Of a stretch of 64,000 bases of DNA, positions 44,527 through 56,605 are shown in pieces (position 1 is the stretch's first letter; every line of letters begins with the position of its first letter). Location of the stretch: the NCBI RefSeq assembly GCF_001575205.1, contig NZ_LSRE01000023.1, forward strand, positions 1 to 64,000, written 5' to 3'. Source of the stretch: Tsukamurella pseudospumae (GTDB lineage: Bacteria > Actinomycetota > Actinomycetes > Mycobacteriales > Mycobacteriaceae). Under the pieces are notes generated by a model. That model saw nothing but the letters and a program-made list of their open reading frames with translations, was not told the DNA's origin and made no database searches. Made by a program: the position numbers and the translations under genes.

Positions 44527-46008
44527 ATGTTGCAGAGGCGAAGGAAATCCACCACTGTCCGGGTCGTGTCCGCACTGGCCGCCGTGAGTCTCGTCGCGGC
44601 GGGCTGCGGTACCTCCGGCGACGATGCCGCATCGTCCAGCACGCCGGGGGCGTCCTCGTCGTCGGCGGGTGCCGAGAGCTCCGCCCGGCCCGCCCCCGCG
44701 GGTGCGGCCGACGACGCCGGCGCCACGGAGAAGGCCAAGGTCCTCGCGGACGCCGTGAGCCTCGACGGTGCGGTCAAGCACCTGGAGGCCTTCCAGGACA
44801 TCGCGAACCGCAACGGCGGCAACCGCGCGCTGGGCACGCCCGGCTACGAACAGAGCGTCGAGTACGCCGAGAAGGTGCTCCGGGACGCCGGCTACAACCC
44901 GGTCCGGCAGGAGTTCACGCAGGCCAGCTGGAACGCCACCAAGGTCGAGCTGCAGTCCGCGGGCGCGCCGGTGAAGGCCGCGGCGCTGCAGTACTCGGGC
45001 GGCACGGAGGGCACCCTCACCGCCAAGGCCGTCGTCACCGGCAACCTCGGGTGCACCGCGGAGGACCTGCAGAAGGTCACGCCGGGGTCCATCGCGGTGG
45101 TGCAGCGCGGGAAGTGCCAGTTCGGCGAGAAGTACAAGGCCGCGGCGGCCAAGGGCGCCAAGGCCCTCATCATCACGAACAACGCCGACGGGGACTGGAA
45201 GGGCGGCACGCTCGGCCTGGACGACGGCGCCTCCATCCCCGTCGTGGGGGTGGCGCAGAACGCGGTGGTCACCGACGGGCAGGACCTGGTGCTCACGGTC
45301 GACGCGAAGACGGAGAAGGCCAGGACCTGGAACATCCTCGCGGAGACCGCGAAGGGCGACGACGCCAACGTCCAGATGGTCGGTGCGCACCTCGACGGCG
45401 TCACCGAGGGGCCCGGCATCAACGACAACGGCTCCGGCTCGGCCGCCGTGCTCGAGACCGCCGTCAAGCTCGGGGTGAACGCCGACGTCAAGAACAAGGT
45501 CCGCTTCGCCCTGTGGGGCGCGGAGGAGGAGGGCCTCGTCGGCTCGGAGCACTACGTGACCTCGCTGAGCGCGGAGGAGTCGTCGAAGATCAAGCGCTAC
45601 CTCAACTTCGACATGCTCGGCTCGCCCAACGGCGGGTACTTCACCTTCGACGGTGACGGTTCCTCCAAGCTCGAGGGCGGCGCGGGCCCGGCCGGCTCCG
45701 GCGTCATCGAGCAGGTCTTCCGGAACTACTTCGCGTGGCGGAACGTCCACGTCGAGGCCTCGGCCTTCGACGGTCGCTCGGACTACGGGCCCTTCAAGGA
45801 GGTCGGTATCGCGTCCGGCGGCATGGACACCGGCGCCGACGGCAAGAAGACCGAGGACCAGCAGCGGCAGTGGGGCGGCACCGTCGGGCAGATCTACGAC
45901 CCGAACTACCACAGCCCCGGCGACACCCTGCAGAACGTGAACCGCGACATGTACCGCGTGTCCCTCGGATCGGTGGCGTTCTCCACTGCGTACTTCGCGG
46001 CGCTCTGA
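44527..46008 (+). CDS. Secreted M28 aminopeptidase lipoprotein (LpqL-like)
   Basis: 493 residues from ATG 44527. A lipoprotein signal peptide ends at Cys27 (SLVAAGC), then a Ser/Ala-rich linker. A PA domain (GNLGCTAEDLQKV, QRGKCQFGEKYKAAAAKGAKA) is inserted before the catalytic M28 domain. Zinc ligands are visible: GAHLDGV (His, Asp), the bridging NDNGSG Asp, the GAEEEGLVGS glutamates, LNFDMLGS and PNYHSPGDT (final His). It probably trims N-terminal residues from peptides outside the cell. M. tuberculosis LpqL (Rv0418) has this architecture. Divergent from OsmC, 36 bp between starts. Confidence 0.92.
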   Translation: MLQRRRKSTTVRVVSALAAVSLVAAGCGTSGDDAASSSTPGASSSSAGAESSARPAPAGAADDAGATEKAKVLADAVSLDGAVKHLEAFQDIANRNGGNRALGTPGYEQSVEYAEKVLRDAGYNPVRQEFTQASWNATKVELQSAGAPVKAAALQYSGGTEGTLTAKAVVTGNLGCTAEDLQKVTPGSIAVVQRGKCQFGEKYKAAAAKGAKALIITNNADGDWKGGTLGLDDGASIPVVGVAQNAVVTDGQDLVLTVDAKTEKARTWNILAETAKGDDANVQMVGAHLDGVTEGPGINDNGSGSAAVLETAVKLGVNADVKNKVRFALWGAEEEGLVGSEHYVTSLSAEESSKIKRYLNFDMLGSPNGGYFTFDGDGSSKLEGGAGPAGSGVIEQVFRNYFAWRNVHVEASAFDGRSDYGPFKEVGIASGGMDTGADGKKTEDQQRQWGGTVGQIYDPNYHSPGDTLQNVNRDMYRVSLGSVAFSTAYFAAL

Positions 46009-46073
46009 ACCGGACGGACCGGCACCGGTAGTCTCGACTGCGCAAGCGGTCGAGCGTCGAGTGCGGAGGTCAC

Positions 46074-48380
46074 GTGGGCAGGTTCAGCAGCAAGGTGTGG
46101 AAGGTGCTCGGCGCGCAGAGCACGCGGAACCAGTCCCGGTCCGTCGCGTTGATCGAGCGGTCCGCGGACTTCGACGAGTGGGCGCAGGGCCTGTCCGACG
46201 AGGAGTTCCCGGACGCCGCCCTCGCGCTGGACGTCTACAACGAGAAGTCCGAGGACCGCGCGAAGTTCATCGCGATCGCGCGGGAGGGGGCCGACCGTGC
46301 CCTCGGCCTGCGGCCCTTCGACGTCCAGCTGCAGGGCGCCGACCGGCTCCTCGAGGGCGACGTGATCGAGATGGCGACCGGTGAGGGCAAGACCCTCGCC
46401 GGCGCCGTCGCGGCCGCCGGCATGGCGCTCGCCGGTCGCAGCGTCCACGTCATCTCCCCGAACGACTACCTCGCTCGGCGCGACGCGGAGTGGATGAAGC
46501 CCTTCTTCGACCTGCTCGACGTCACGGTCGGCTATGTGGCGGAATCGTCCACCCGTGCCGAGCGGCGCGAGGCCTACGCGAAGGACGTCGTCTACGGCTC
46601 GGTCAACGAGATCGGCTTCGACGTGCTGCGTGATCAGCTCGCGACCCGCGCCGAGGACCTCCTCTCGCCGAAGCCGGACGTGGCGATCGTCGATGAGGCG
46701 GACTCCGTACTCGTGGACGAGGCGCTCATCCCGCTGGTCCTGGCCGGTTCGGTGAAGGGCGATGTGCCGCAGGCCGCGATCATGGAGGTCGTGGCGCGGC
46801 TGCGTCAGGGCAAGCACTACGAGATCGACTCGGACGGCAAGTCGGCCTTCCTCACAGAGGAGGGGGCGCAGCTGGTCGAGGCGGAGCTGGGCGGCATCGA
46901 CCTCTACTCCGACGCGCACGTGGCGTCGACCCTCCCGCAGGTGAACATCGCGCTGCACGCCTACTCCCTCGTCGAGCGCGATGTGCACTACATCGTGCGC
47001 GACGGCCAGGTGAAGCTCATCAACTCCTCGCGCGGCCGTGTCGCCGAGCTGCAGCGTTGGCCCGACGGTCTGCAGGCCGCGGTCGAGGCGAAGGAGGGGC
47101 TCTCGCAGACCGACTCCGGCGAGGTGATCGACACGATCACCGTGCAGGCGCTGCTGCAGCGCTATGCGCTGGTGTGCGGCATGACCGGCACCGCGATCGC
47201 CGCGGGTGAGCAGCTGCGCCAGTTCTACGATCTGGGCGTCTCGCAGATTCCGCCGAACACGCCGAACGTGCGCGTGGATCAGCCGATGCGCGTCTTCGAC
47301 AACAAGGGCAACAAGGTCGCGGGCATCGTCGACTACGTCCGTGAGGTGCATGAGACCGGACAGCCGGTGCTCATCGGTACGCACGACGTGGCCGAGTCCG
47401 AGGAGCTCGCGCACATGCTCAAGATCTCGGGCGTCATCGCGACGGTGCTCAACGCCAAGAACGACGCCGACGAGGCCCGGATCATCGCCGACGCCGGTAC
47501 CAAGGGCGCCGTGACCGTGTCCACCCAGATGGCGGGGCGCGGTACCGACATCAAGCTCGGCGGCCACGACGCGGGCGACGAGAGCGCCGAGCACGACGAG
47601 GTCGCGGAGCTGGGCGGCCTCGCCGTCGTCGGCACCGGCCTGCACGACACCGAGCGCCTGGACCAGCAGCTGCGCGGACGCGCCGGCCGGCAGGGCGATC
47701 CGGGCACCTCGGTGATCTTCGCGTCCGTCGAGGACCCGATCGTCGAGCGGCACCTGCCGCTCAAGCGTTCCCCCGGTGGCGCCGACCCGGACACCGGGGA
47801 GTTCCCCCGCGGCAAGGCCGCCGACATGCTCGACTCGGCGCAGCGGGTCGCCGAGGGCGGGATGCTGGAGACGCATGCCAACACCTGGCGGTACAACCAG
47901 CTGGTCAACCAGCAGCGCGACCTCGTGATGGCCCGCCGCCACACCCTGCTGACCACCGATCGCCCGCTGGCCGATTTCGCGGAGCTGGAGCCGGAGCGGC
48001 TCGAGGAACTGCGCGAGGCCGGGGTGTCCGACGAGGTGCTCGAGCAGGCCGCCCGCGAGTCCTTCCTGTTCCACCTCGATCGCACGTGGGCCGAGCACCT
48101 GGCCTTCGTCTCCGAGGTCCAGACCACGATCCACCTGCGCGCGCTGGGTCGGCAGTCGCCGCTCGACGAGTTCCATCGGCTCGTGATCGAGGAGTTCCGC
48201 AAGCTGCCCGACGAGGCCCTGGGCCGCGCCCGGGAGACGCTGCGGGAGGCCGGGATCACCGCCGACGGCATGGATCTCGTCGGCGCCGATCTGGACCGGA
48301 ACACGCTCACCTGGACCTACATGGTCCACGACAACCCGTTCGCCACGAAGGGCATGGCGAACATGTTCGGGATGATCTGA
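46074..48380 (+). CDS. secA2: Accessory Sec translocase ATPase SecA2
   Basis: 768 residues, shorter than housekeeping SecA, with no C-terminal zinc-binding tail, as expected of actinobacterial SecA2. Walker A is [11 protein letters not shown], the DEAD box is [12 protein letters not shown], and [28 protein letters not shown] and [13 protein letters not shown] are the SecA motifs. It powers export of a subset of proteins through SecYEG. GTG start with CGGAGG upstream. It opens the block collinear with M. tuberculosis Rv1821-Rv1832. Confidence 0.95.
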   Translation: MGRFSSKVWKVLGAQSTRNQSRSVALIERSADFDEWAQGLSDEEFPDAALALDVYNEKSEDRAKFIAIAREGADRALGLRPFDVQLQGADRLLEGDVIEMATGEGKTLAGAVAAAGMALAGRSVHVISPNDYLARRDAEWMKPFFDLLDVTVGYVAESSTRAERREAYAKDVVYGSVNEIGFDVLRDQLATRAEDLLSPKPDVAIVDEADSVLVDEALIPLVLAGSVKGDVPQAAIMEVVARLRQGKHYEIDSDGKSAFLTEEGAQLVEAELGGIDLYSDAHVASTLPQVNIALHAYSLVERDVHYIVRDGQVKLINSSRGRVAELQRWPDGLQAAVEAKEGLSQTDSGEVIDTITVQALLQRYALVCGMTGTAIAAGEQLRQFYDLGVSQIPPNTPNVRVDQPMRVFDNKGNKVAGIVDYVREVHETGQPVLIGTHDVAESEELAHMLKISGVIATVLNAKNDADEARIIADAGTKGAVTVSTQMAGRGTDIKLGGHDAGDESAEHDEVAELGGLAVVGTGLHDTERLDQQLRGRAGRQGDPGTSVIFASVEDPIVERHLPLKRSPGGADPDTGEFPRGKAADMLDSAQRVAEGGMLETHANTWRYNQLVNQQRDLVMARRHTLLTTDRPLADFAELEPERLEELREAGVSDEVLEQAARESFLFHLDRTWAEHLAFVSEVQTTIHLRALGRQSPLDEFHRLVIEEFRKLPDEALGRARETLREAGITADGMDLVGADLDRNTLTWTYMVHDNPFATKGMANMFGMI

Positions 48381-48387
48381 GCCGCAC

Positions 48388-49017
48388 GTGAACACGTCCG
48401 GGAGCACCGAACCCGGGGGCGAGGGCGCACCGTCGGACCGGGGGAGCGCGAGCAGCCCCTTCAACGTCCCCAACGCGCTCAGTCTGCTGCGCCTGCTGGG
48501 CGTGCCGCTGTTCCTGTGGCTGCTGCTGGTGCAGCACAGCGACGCGTGGGCGTTGGTCGTGCTCATGGTGTCGGGATTCACCGACTGGCTCGACGGCAAG
48601 CTGGCGCGGCTGCTGAACCAGCAGACGCGGCTCGGCGAGCTGCTCGATCCCGCCGCCGACCGGATGTACATGATCGCGATCCCCATCGCCTTCGGCGTGC
48701 GGGAGATCCTGCCCTGGTGGGTGATCGGGCTGGTGATCGGCAGAGAGGTGATCCTGGCAGGAACCGTTCCGCTGCTGCGCAGTCGGGGCCTGACCGCGCT
48801 GCCCACTCTCTACCTGGGCAAGGCCGCCACGATGGCGCTGATGTACGCGCTGCCGATGCTGTTGGCGGGTACCTTCGACAACCGGCTCGGCGCCGTCATG
48901 CACCCGCTCGGTTGGGCGTTCCTGATCTGGGGGCTGGGCATGTACTGGTGGACCCTGGTGCTCTACTGGTGGCAGACGGTGCTGGTGGTGAAACGGCTGC
49001 CGCCCCAAGCCAGGTAG
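48388..49017 (+). CDS. CDP-alcohol phosphatidyltransferase (PgsA2-like, Rv1822)
   Basis: 209 residues, about five membrane helices. The CDP-alcohol phosphatidyltransferase signature D-G-x2-A-R-x8-G-x3-D-x3-D is complete in DGKLARLLNQQTRLGELLDP followed by AADR. The N-terminal ~28 residues are disordered. It joins a CDP-diacylglycerol moiety to an alcohol. The secA2-pgsA2 order is conserved in mycobacteria; the acceptor (glycerol phosphate, another lipid head group or cardiolipin synthesis) is uncertain. GTG start seven bases after secA2. Confidence 0.9.
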   Translation: MNTSGSTEPGGEGAPSDRGSASSPFNVPNALSLLRLLGVPLFLWLLLVQHSDAWALVVLMVSGFTDWLDGKLARLLNQQTRLGELLDPAADRMYMIAIPIAFGVREILPWWVIGLVIGREVILAGTVPLLRSRGLTALPTLYLGKAATMALMYALPMLLAGTFDNRLGAVMHPLGWAFLIWGLGMYWWTLVLYWWQTVLVVKRLPPQAR

Positions 49018-49103
49018 CCGGGGTGTGTTGCTCGATCCCACGCTCGCCCACTAAGTTGTAAACGCTGCGCAGCCCGCGCCGCCCTCGCGAAAGGATTCTC
49101 ACG

Positions 49104-49508
49104 TTGAGTGCCAGCTTTCCCGGAGAACTGCTGTACACCCCCGATCACGAGTGGCTGTTGAAGAAGAGCGACACCGTGGTGCGGATCGGGATCACCGACT
49201 TCGCGCAGGATCAGCTGGGTGATGTGGTGTTCGTGCAGCTGCCGGAGGACGACGCGGAGGTCGCCTCGGGTGACTCGTTCGCCGAGGTGGAGTCGACCAA
49301 GAGCGTCTCCGACATCTACGCGCCGCTGGCCGGCACCGTCGTCGCGATCAACGGCGAGCTCGACTCCAGCCCGGACCTGATCAACTCGGATCCGTACGGC
49401 GAGGGTTGGATCGTCGAGATCGAGGCCGCGTCCCCCGAGGACCTCGAGGCCGCGCTCGGCGAGCTGCTCGACGCGGACGCCTACAAGGCGCTCACGGCCG
49501 AGGCCTGA
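49104..49508 (+). CDS. gcvH: Glycine cleavage system H protein
   Basis: 134 residues, typical length. The lipoyl-lysine is Lys66 in FAEVESTKSVSDIYAP. The N-terminal YTPDHEWL and GITDFAQDQLGDVVFVQLP are diagnostic. The H protein shuttles the aminomethyl group between the P, T and L proteins. TTG at 49104 is taken as the start since no ATG/GTG is in frame; AAAGGA lies about ten bases upstream. In mycobacteria gcvH is likewise close to garA and gcvB. gcvP is in this window; gcvT and lpd are not. Confidence 0.93.
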   Translation: MSASFPGELLYTPDHEWLLKKSDTVVRIGITDFAQDQLGDVVFVQLPEDDAEVASGDSFAEVESTKSVSDIYAPLAGTVVAINGELDSSPDLINSDPYGEGWIVEIEAASPEDLEAALGELLDADAYKALTAEA

Positions 49509-49514
49509 CACACC

Positions 49515-49546
49515 CGCGGGACGGTTGTCCCGCGACCGACGTTTTT
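49515..49546 (+). terminator. Rho-independent terminator after gcvH
   Basis: CGCGGGAC (49515-49522) pairs perfectly with GTCCCGCG (49527-49534), a GGTT loop between them, followed after seven bases by TTTTT. It lies seven bases after the gcvH stop, and separates gcvH from garA. Confidence 0.85.
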
Positions 49547-49675
49547 CCTTAGAGCGGCTTTAGAGCCGATGAATCCGGCCGCCTTTCGGGCGCCGGGCGC
49601 GGTACCGTGGACGGTAGGTCCACCAGGTTCCGTGCACGACAAGACCTGTGCAGTAATCACTGACGAAGGAGCGAT

Positions 49676-50116
49676 GTGAGCGAGAACGACCAGGGCAACG
49701 ACTCGGCCCCCGTTGAGACCACTTCGGTGTTCCGCGCCGACATCATCCGCGAGATGGACGCGAACGGCGGCCCCGAGAGCGATGCGCCCGTCTCGGGCCT
49801 CGAGAACCTCCCGGCCGGCGCGGCGCTGCTCGTGGTCAAGCGCGGCCCGAACGCGGGTTCCCGCTTCCTGCTGGACCAGGAGACCACCTCGGCCGGTCGC
49901 CACCCCGACAGCGACATCTTCCTGGACGACGTGACCGTGTCGCGCCGCCATGCGGAGTTCCGTTCCGTCGAGGGCGGCTTCACCGTCGTCGACGTGGGCA
50001 GCCTCAACGGCACGTACGTCAACCGCGAGCCGGTGGACGCCTCGCCCCTGGCGAACGGCGACGAGGTCCAGATCGGCAAGTTCCGTCTGGTGTTCTTCGT
50101 CCCGGCGGCCGGCTGA
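49676..50116 (+). CDS. garA: FHA-domain regulator GarA
   Basis: 146 residues. The N-terminal phosphorylation motif ETTSVFRAD (Thr15, Thr16) equals the PknB/PknG target site of M. tuberculosis GarA (Thr22/Thr21). The FHA domain follows (SAGRHPDSDIFLDDVTVSRRHAEF, GSLNGTYVN). In mycobacteria unphosphorylated GarA inhibits alpha-ketoglutarate dehydrogenase and glutamate dehydrogenase and activates glutamate synthase. GTG 49676 is preceded by GAAGGAG; the ATG overlapping it is immediately followed by a stop in its frame. A 130-bp promoter region separates it from the gcvH terminator. Confidence 0.95.
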   Translation: MSENDQGNDSAPVETTSVFRADIIREMDANGGPESDAPVSGLENLPAGAALLVVKRGPNAGSRFLLDQETTSAGRHPDSDIFLDDVTVSRRHAEFRSVEGGFTVVDVGSLNGTYVNREPVDASPLANGDEVQIGKFRLVFFVPAAG

Positions 50117-50121
50117 ACTCT

Positions 50122-50853
50122 GTGACGGCACCACGTCAGGAAACCGCCCCGAGCGCAATGTCGATCGGGGCGGTCCTCGAACGTCTTCGTGACGAGTTCC
50201 CGGACGTGACCATCTCCAAGATCCGATTCCTCGAGTCGGAGGGGCTGGTCACGCCGGACCGGTCTCCGTCGGGGTACCGGCGGTTCTCGCCGAAGGACTG
50301 CGAGCGGCTCAAGTACGTGCTCACGGCGCAGCGCGACTACTACCTGCCGCTGAAGATCATCAAGGAGCAGCTGGACGCGCACGATCGGGGCGAGGCCGTC
50401 GACGGTCCCGCTCCGCGTGCGCCCCGCGTGCTCGCGGCGGTGTCGTCGAAGACGGCCCCCGCCACCGACTTCTCCGCGCGCCGGCAGACCCGGATCAGCC
50501 GCGCCGACCTGCTCGCGCGGTCCGGCGCCGACGAGGCCTTCCTCCGTGAGCTGGAGCGCTCCGCGCTCCTCACCTCCGGCAAGGCCGGGTTCTTCGACGA
50601 GGACGCGGTCGCGCTCGTGCAGGCCGCCAAGGCCCTCGCCGAGTACGGGCTCGAGGCACGGCATCTGCGCGCCTTCAAGACCTCCGCCGACCGCGAGGCG
50701 GGCCTCATCGCGCAGATCGCCAACCCGATCGCCCGGGGCGGCGATGCGGGGGCGGCGGAACGCGCCGCCGAGCTGGTGCGCGAGCTGGCCGCACTGTCGG
50801 TCACCTTCCACACGCAGTTGGTCAAGGCCGCGGTCAAGGACGCCGTCCGCTGA
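50122..50853 (+). CDS. MerR-family regulator, Rv1828-like
   Basis: 243 residues, GTG start five bases after garA. The MerR winged helix is SIGAVLERLRDEFPDVTISK, LESEGLVTPDRSPSGYRRFS, then a dimerisation helix. The C-terminal ~120 residues (ADLLARSGADEAFLRELER, FDEDAVALVQAAKAL) form a second helical domain also present in Rv1828, whose crystal structure shows an unusual non-canonical MerR dimer. Gene order garA-MerR-DUF151-MerR is that of Rv1827-Rv1830. Targets are unknown here. Confidence 0.9.
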   Translation: MTAPRQETAPSAMSIGAVLERLRDEFPDVTISKIRFLESEGLVTPDRSPSGYRRFSPKDCERLKYVLTAQRDYYLPLKIIKEQLDAHDRGEAVDGPAPRAPRVLAAVSSKTAPATDFSARRQTRISRADLLARSGADEAFLRELERSALLTSGKAGFFDEDAVALVQAAKALAEYGLEARHLRAFKTSADREAGLIAQIANPIARGGDAGAAERAAELVRELAALSVTFHTQLVKAAVKDAVR

Positions 50854-50880
50854 CGACCGGTGCGCCGGTAAGCTGACAGC

Positions 50881-51399
50881 ATGATCGAGATGACCGTCGC
50901 GGGCATCCGGATGGACCCGCCGCAGAACGATCCGGTGCTGCTCCTGCGTGAGGTCTCCGGCCCCCGGTACTTGCCCATCTGGATCGGGCAGGGTGAGGCC
51001 ACGGCGATCGCGATCAAGCTGCAGGGCGTCGAACCGCGGCGCCCGCTGACGCACGATCTCATCGTCGACCTGCTCGAGACCCTGGGACGTTCCGTCACCG
51101 AGGTGCGCATCACGGGCCTCCAGGAGGGCACATTCTTCGCGGACCTCGTGCTCGACGGTGACCAGACCGTCTCCGCCCGGCCGTCGGATTCCGTCGCCAT
51201 GGCGGTCCGTCTCGAGGTGCCGATCTTCGCCGAGGAGGAGGTGCTCGCCGAGGCGGGGCTCCTGCTGCCCGATGAGGAGACCGCCTCGGAGACAGGCGAA
51301 TCCGAGGAGGAGGCGCCGGCCGACCAGGAGGTCGAGGCGTTCAAGGAGTTCCTCGATTCGATCTCCGCGGACGACTTCAAGGCGCCGGGGGAGTCCTGA
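50881..51399 (+). CDS. Bifunctional nuclease (DUF151/BFN), Rv1829-like
   Basis: 172 residues from ATG 50881. The BFN domain (residues 1-125) contains LLREVSGPRYLPIWIGQGEA and RPLTHDLIVDLLETL, plus the SVAMAVRLEVPIF closing strand. The C-terminal ~45 residues are acidic and disordered (SETGESEEEAP). Plant and some bacterial homologues show DNase/RNase activity; in actinobacteria function is unproven. It lies between two MerR genes, as in mycobacteria. Confidence 0.9.
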   Translation: MIEMTVAGIRMDPPQNDPVLLLREVSGPRYLPIWIGQGEATAIAIKLQGVEPRRPLTHDLIVDLLETLGRSVTEVRITGLQEGTFFADLVLDGDQTVSARPSDSVAMAVRLEVPIFAEEEVLAEAGLLLPDEETASETGESEEEAPADQEVEAFKEFLDSISADDFKAPGES

Positions 51400-51424
51400 C
51401 CGGCTTGGTCACGATTCGGTCTCG

Positions 51425-51445
51425 ACCTAAAGTTCAACTTGAGGT
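51425..51445. promoter_or_regulatory. 21-bp MerR-type palindrome
   Basis: ACCTAAAGTTCAACTTGAGGT is a palindrome apart from its centre and one pair. It closely resembles the known SoxR operator of E. coli (CCTCAAGTTAACTTGAGG). It lies 148 bp upstream of the second MerR gene and just after the nuclease gene. One of the two flanking MerR proteins is the natural candidate to bind it. Confidence 0.6.
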
Positions 51446-51592
51446 TGTGGGTGTGTCGCGTTGATTCGGCGCCCTTCGCGCCATAGCGTTCACGCCGAAC
51501 ACCGCGAATGGCACCGAGGGAATTACACCGACGGCCTGCACGCGGCAGGCGTACTCTCAGGAGTGCGCACGGACCTCATGAGGGAGACGGCA

Positions 51593-52207
51593 GTGACCGA
51601 TCAGGACGGCACCGGGCAGAACGCGCCGCAGGCGGATTCCGCCGTGGGCACCCAGGGCTCGCTGGACGACATCGCGCCCGGCCTGTTCCCCAACGACACC
51701 ATCCCCGATGAGCTTCTCGGCTACCGCGGTCCCAGCGCCTGCCAGATCGCCGGCATCACCTACCGCCAGCTGGACTACTGGGCCCGTACCTCGCTGGTCG
51801 TGCCCTCCATCCGCAGTGCGGGCGGCTCGGGCACGCAGCGCCTGTACTCCTTCAAGGACGTCCTGGTCCTCAAGATCGTCAAGCGTCTCCTCGACACCGG
51901 CATCTCCCTGCAGAACATCCGCGTCGCCGTCGATCACCTCCGCCAGCGCGGCGTCGAGGACCTGGCCCGGATCACCCTCTTCTCCGACGGCACCACCGTG
52001 TACGAGTGCACGAGCGCCGAGGAGGTCGTGGATCTGCTGCAGCACGGCCAGGGCGTGTTCGGCATCGCGGTCTCCGGCGCCATGCGCGAGCTCACCGGCA
52101 CCATCGCCGACTTCCCGGGTGAGCGTGCCGACGGCGTGGCCGCCGAGGCGGCCCCCGAGGACGAGCTGGCATCGCGCCGCCGCAACCGCGCCCGCGCCAC
52201 CGGGTAG
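51593..52207 (+). CDS. MerR-family regulator, Rv1830 (ResR/McdR)-like
   Basis: 204 residues. GTG 51593 is chosen because AGGGAG lies six bases upstream; ATG 51578 gives five more residues. After a 45-residue tail the MerR HTH begins GYRGPSACQIAGITYRQLDY with WARTSLVVPSIRSAGGSGTQ and RLYSFKDVLVLKIVKRLLD; helices to residue 165 dimerise. The C-terminal ~30 residues are basic. Rv1830 of M. tuberculosis is known as ResR/McdR, linked to growth/division control and antibiotic resilience. A 193-bp intergenic region with a MerR-like palindrome precedes it, consistent with autoregulation. Confidence 0.9.
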   Translation: MTDQDGTGQNAPQADSAVGTQGSLDDIAPGLFPNDTIPDELLGYRGPSACQIAGITYRQLDYWARTSLVVPSIRSAGGSGTQRLYSFKDVLVLKIVKRLLDTGISLQNIRVAVDHLRQRGVEDLARITLFSDGTTVYECTSAEEVVDLLQHGQGVFGIAVSGAMRELTGTIADFPGERADGVAAEAAPEDELASRRRNRARATG

Positions 52208-52259
52208 TTCCCGGAAATCCGGTCGACGGGCCATCGGTCCGTCGCCTAGTTTGGGCGAT

Positions 52260-53456
52260 ATGGCCCACATCGCGATGTTCTCGATTCCCGCTCCCGGGCA
52301 TGTGCTTCCGGCGCTCGACGTACTCGCCGAGCTCGTCCGGCGGGGCCATCGCGTCACCTGTGCCAACGACGAGTCGATGCGGGCCGCGATCGAGGCCGCG
52401 GGCGCGGAACTCAAGGTCTACCGCTCGGTCATCCCGGCCCTCGGCGAAGCGGCCTCCGCGCAGGACGGCGAGGCCTTCTCCGGTGACGTGATCGATCAGC
52501 TCACCGTCTTCGCCGACGAGTACGAGAACCAGCTGCCCCAGTGGTTCGCCCTGTACGAGGACGACCGTCCCGATCTGATCCTCTACGACATCGCCGGTGC
52601 GATGGGCGTCGTCCTGGCCCGCACGTGGGGGATCCCGACGCTCCAGGTCTCACCGACGTACGTGGCGTGGGAGGGCTACGACGAGGACATGGCGGACTTC
52701 CACGCGATGCTCCGGACCGACCCGCGCGGCGTCGCGATGCTCGAGCGGCAGGACGCGCTGCTCGCGCGCCACGGGATCGACGAGGACTCGCTGCACTTCC
52801 TGGGACGCCCGGAACGCTCCCTCGTCCTCATCGCGCCCTCGATGCAGCCGAACGCCGACCGCGTGGACCGTCGGGTCTACACCTTCACCGGTCCCGCGCG
52901 TCGACTGCCGGACGTGCGGGCGGCACCGTCGGGCGGCGCGGACCGCCCGACGACGCTCCTGGTCTCCTTCGGCTCCGCCTTCACGGATCAACCCGAGACC
53001 TACCGCGCGGCGTGCGACCTGGCGGCCCTGCGGCCCGACTGGCGGGTGATCCTGCAGGTCGGCGGACGTACGGACCCGTCGACGGTGACCGCCTCCGACG
53101 GTGCGGTGCCGCCGAACGTCGAGGTGCACCCGTGGATCGACCAGGTGGCCGTCCTGCAGGAGACCGACATCTTCCTCACCCACGCGGGCATGGGTGGGTC
53201 GAGCGAGGCGATGCTGACGGGCACGCCGGTCGTGACCGCGCCGCAGGCGGCCGACCAGTTCGAGAACGCGACGATGCTCGCCGCCGCGGGGATCGGAGTA
53301 CCCGCGCCGGAGGAGCTGTCCGGCGGGTCGCTGGGCGAGGCGTGCGACGCTGCGCTGGCCCTGTCGCCCCGCGCCCGGGAACTCGCGCACGAACTCGCTG
53401 AGCTGGGCGGATTGACCCGCGCGGTCGAGGTGGTCGAGTCCCGACTGCCGGGGTGA
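52260..53456 (+). CDS. MGT/GT1-family glycosyltransferase
   Basis: 398 residues from ATG 52260. GT-B fold of the macrolide/erythromycin UDP-glycosyltransferase group: N-domain HIAMFSIPAPGHVLPALDVL, the linker ALYEDDRPDLILYD, and the C-domain nucleotide-sugar motif with HPWIDQVAVLQETDIFLTHA and GMGGSSEAMLTGTPVVTAPQ, AADQFENA. The family glycosylates small hydrophobic molecules, often antibiotics, as protection. It is inserted between the Rv1830-like gene and the gcvP riboswitch, where M. tuberculosis has a small unrelated gene. Substrate unknown. Confidence 0.9.
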   Translation: MAHIAMFSIPAPGHVLPALDVLAELVRRGHRVTCANDESMRAAIEAAGAELKVYRSVIPALGEAASAQDGEAFSGDVIDQLTVFADEYENQLPQWFALYEDDRPDLILYDIAGAMGVVLARTWGIPTLQVSPTYVAWEGYDEDMADFHAMLRTDPRGVAMLERQDALLARHGIDEDSLHFLGRPERSLVLIAPSMQPNADRVDRRVYTFTGPARRLPDVRAAPSGGADRPTTLLVSFGSAFTDQPETYRAACDLAALRPDWRVILQVGGRTDPSTVTASDGAVPPNVEVHPWIDQVAVLQETDIFLTHAGMGGSSEAMLTGTPVVTAPQAADQFENATMLAAAGIGVPAPEELSGGSLGEACDAALALSPRARELAHELAELGGLTRAVEVVESRLPG

Positions 53457-53510
53457 GTCACCGTACGGGCGTCTTGCTGAAATGGGTTAGAATCGGCGTG
53501 CGCCGCAACA

Positions 53511-53610
53511 CCGCGTGGGAGAGCCCAGCGGGCACCGTCGAGCACGGGGTCCACGGGCGCCGAAGGAGCAGCACCTCTCCGTCAATCTCTCAGGCACCAG
53601 GACCACGCGG
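53511..53610 (+). ncRNA. Glycine riboswitch aptamer upstream of gcvP
   Basis: P1 is CCGCGTGG (53511-53518) with CCACGCGG (53603-53610). The conserved core is present: GGGAGAGCCC, GGCGCCGAAGGAGCA and AATCTCTCAGGCACCAGGACC. It stands 62 nt before the gcvP GTG, so it senses glycine and controls the decarboxylase of the glycine cleavage system. Only one complete aptamer is visible. A second region (53639-53649) can pair with 53574-53584 inside the aptamer and is a likely switch element. Confidence 0.93.
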
Positions 53611-53672
53611 GTTGGGCGCCTCTGGAGCCGCCGGCGACTGAGGGAGAGGGCACACCGCCCCGGAGGTCCCCA

Positions 53673-56504
<2,832 letters not shown>

Positions 56505-56605
56505 GTACCCGCGTTCGGCGCGCCGTGCCGCCGGCTGCGAGCGCGGCAGGCCGACGGGTCGGGCGGTTCTGCGCGTCCGAACGGAGGGGGTCGACGATTG
56601 TCGCC

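Noticed and set aside
45906-48806. Long minus-strand frame opposite secA2
   Set aside because: Composition is that of a mirrored coding strand; secA2 motifs on the plus strand are complete.
53611-53672. Second glycine aptamer of a tandem riboswitch
   Set aside because: Only about 60 nt remain before the start codon and no GCCGAAGG core is present; it reads better as an expression platform.
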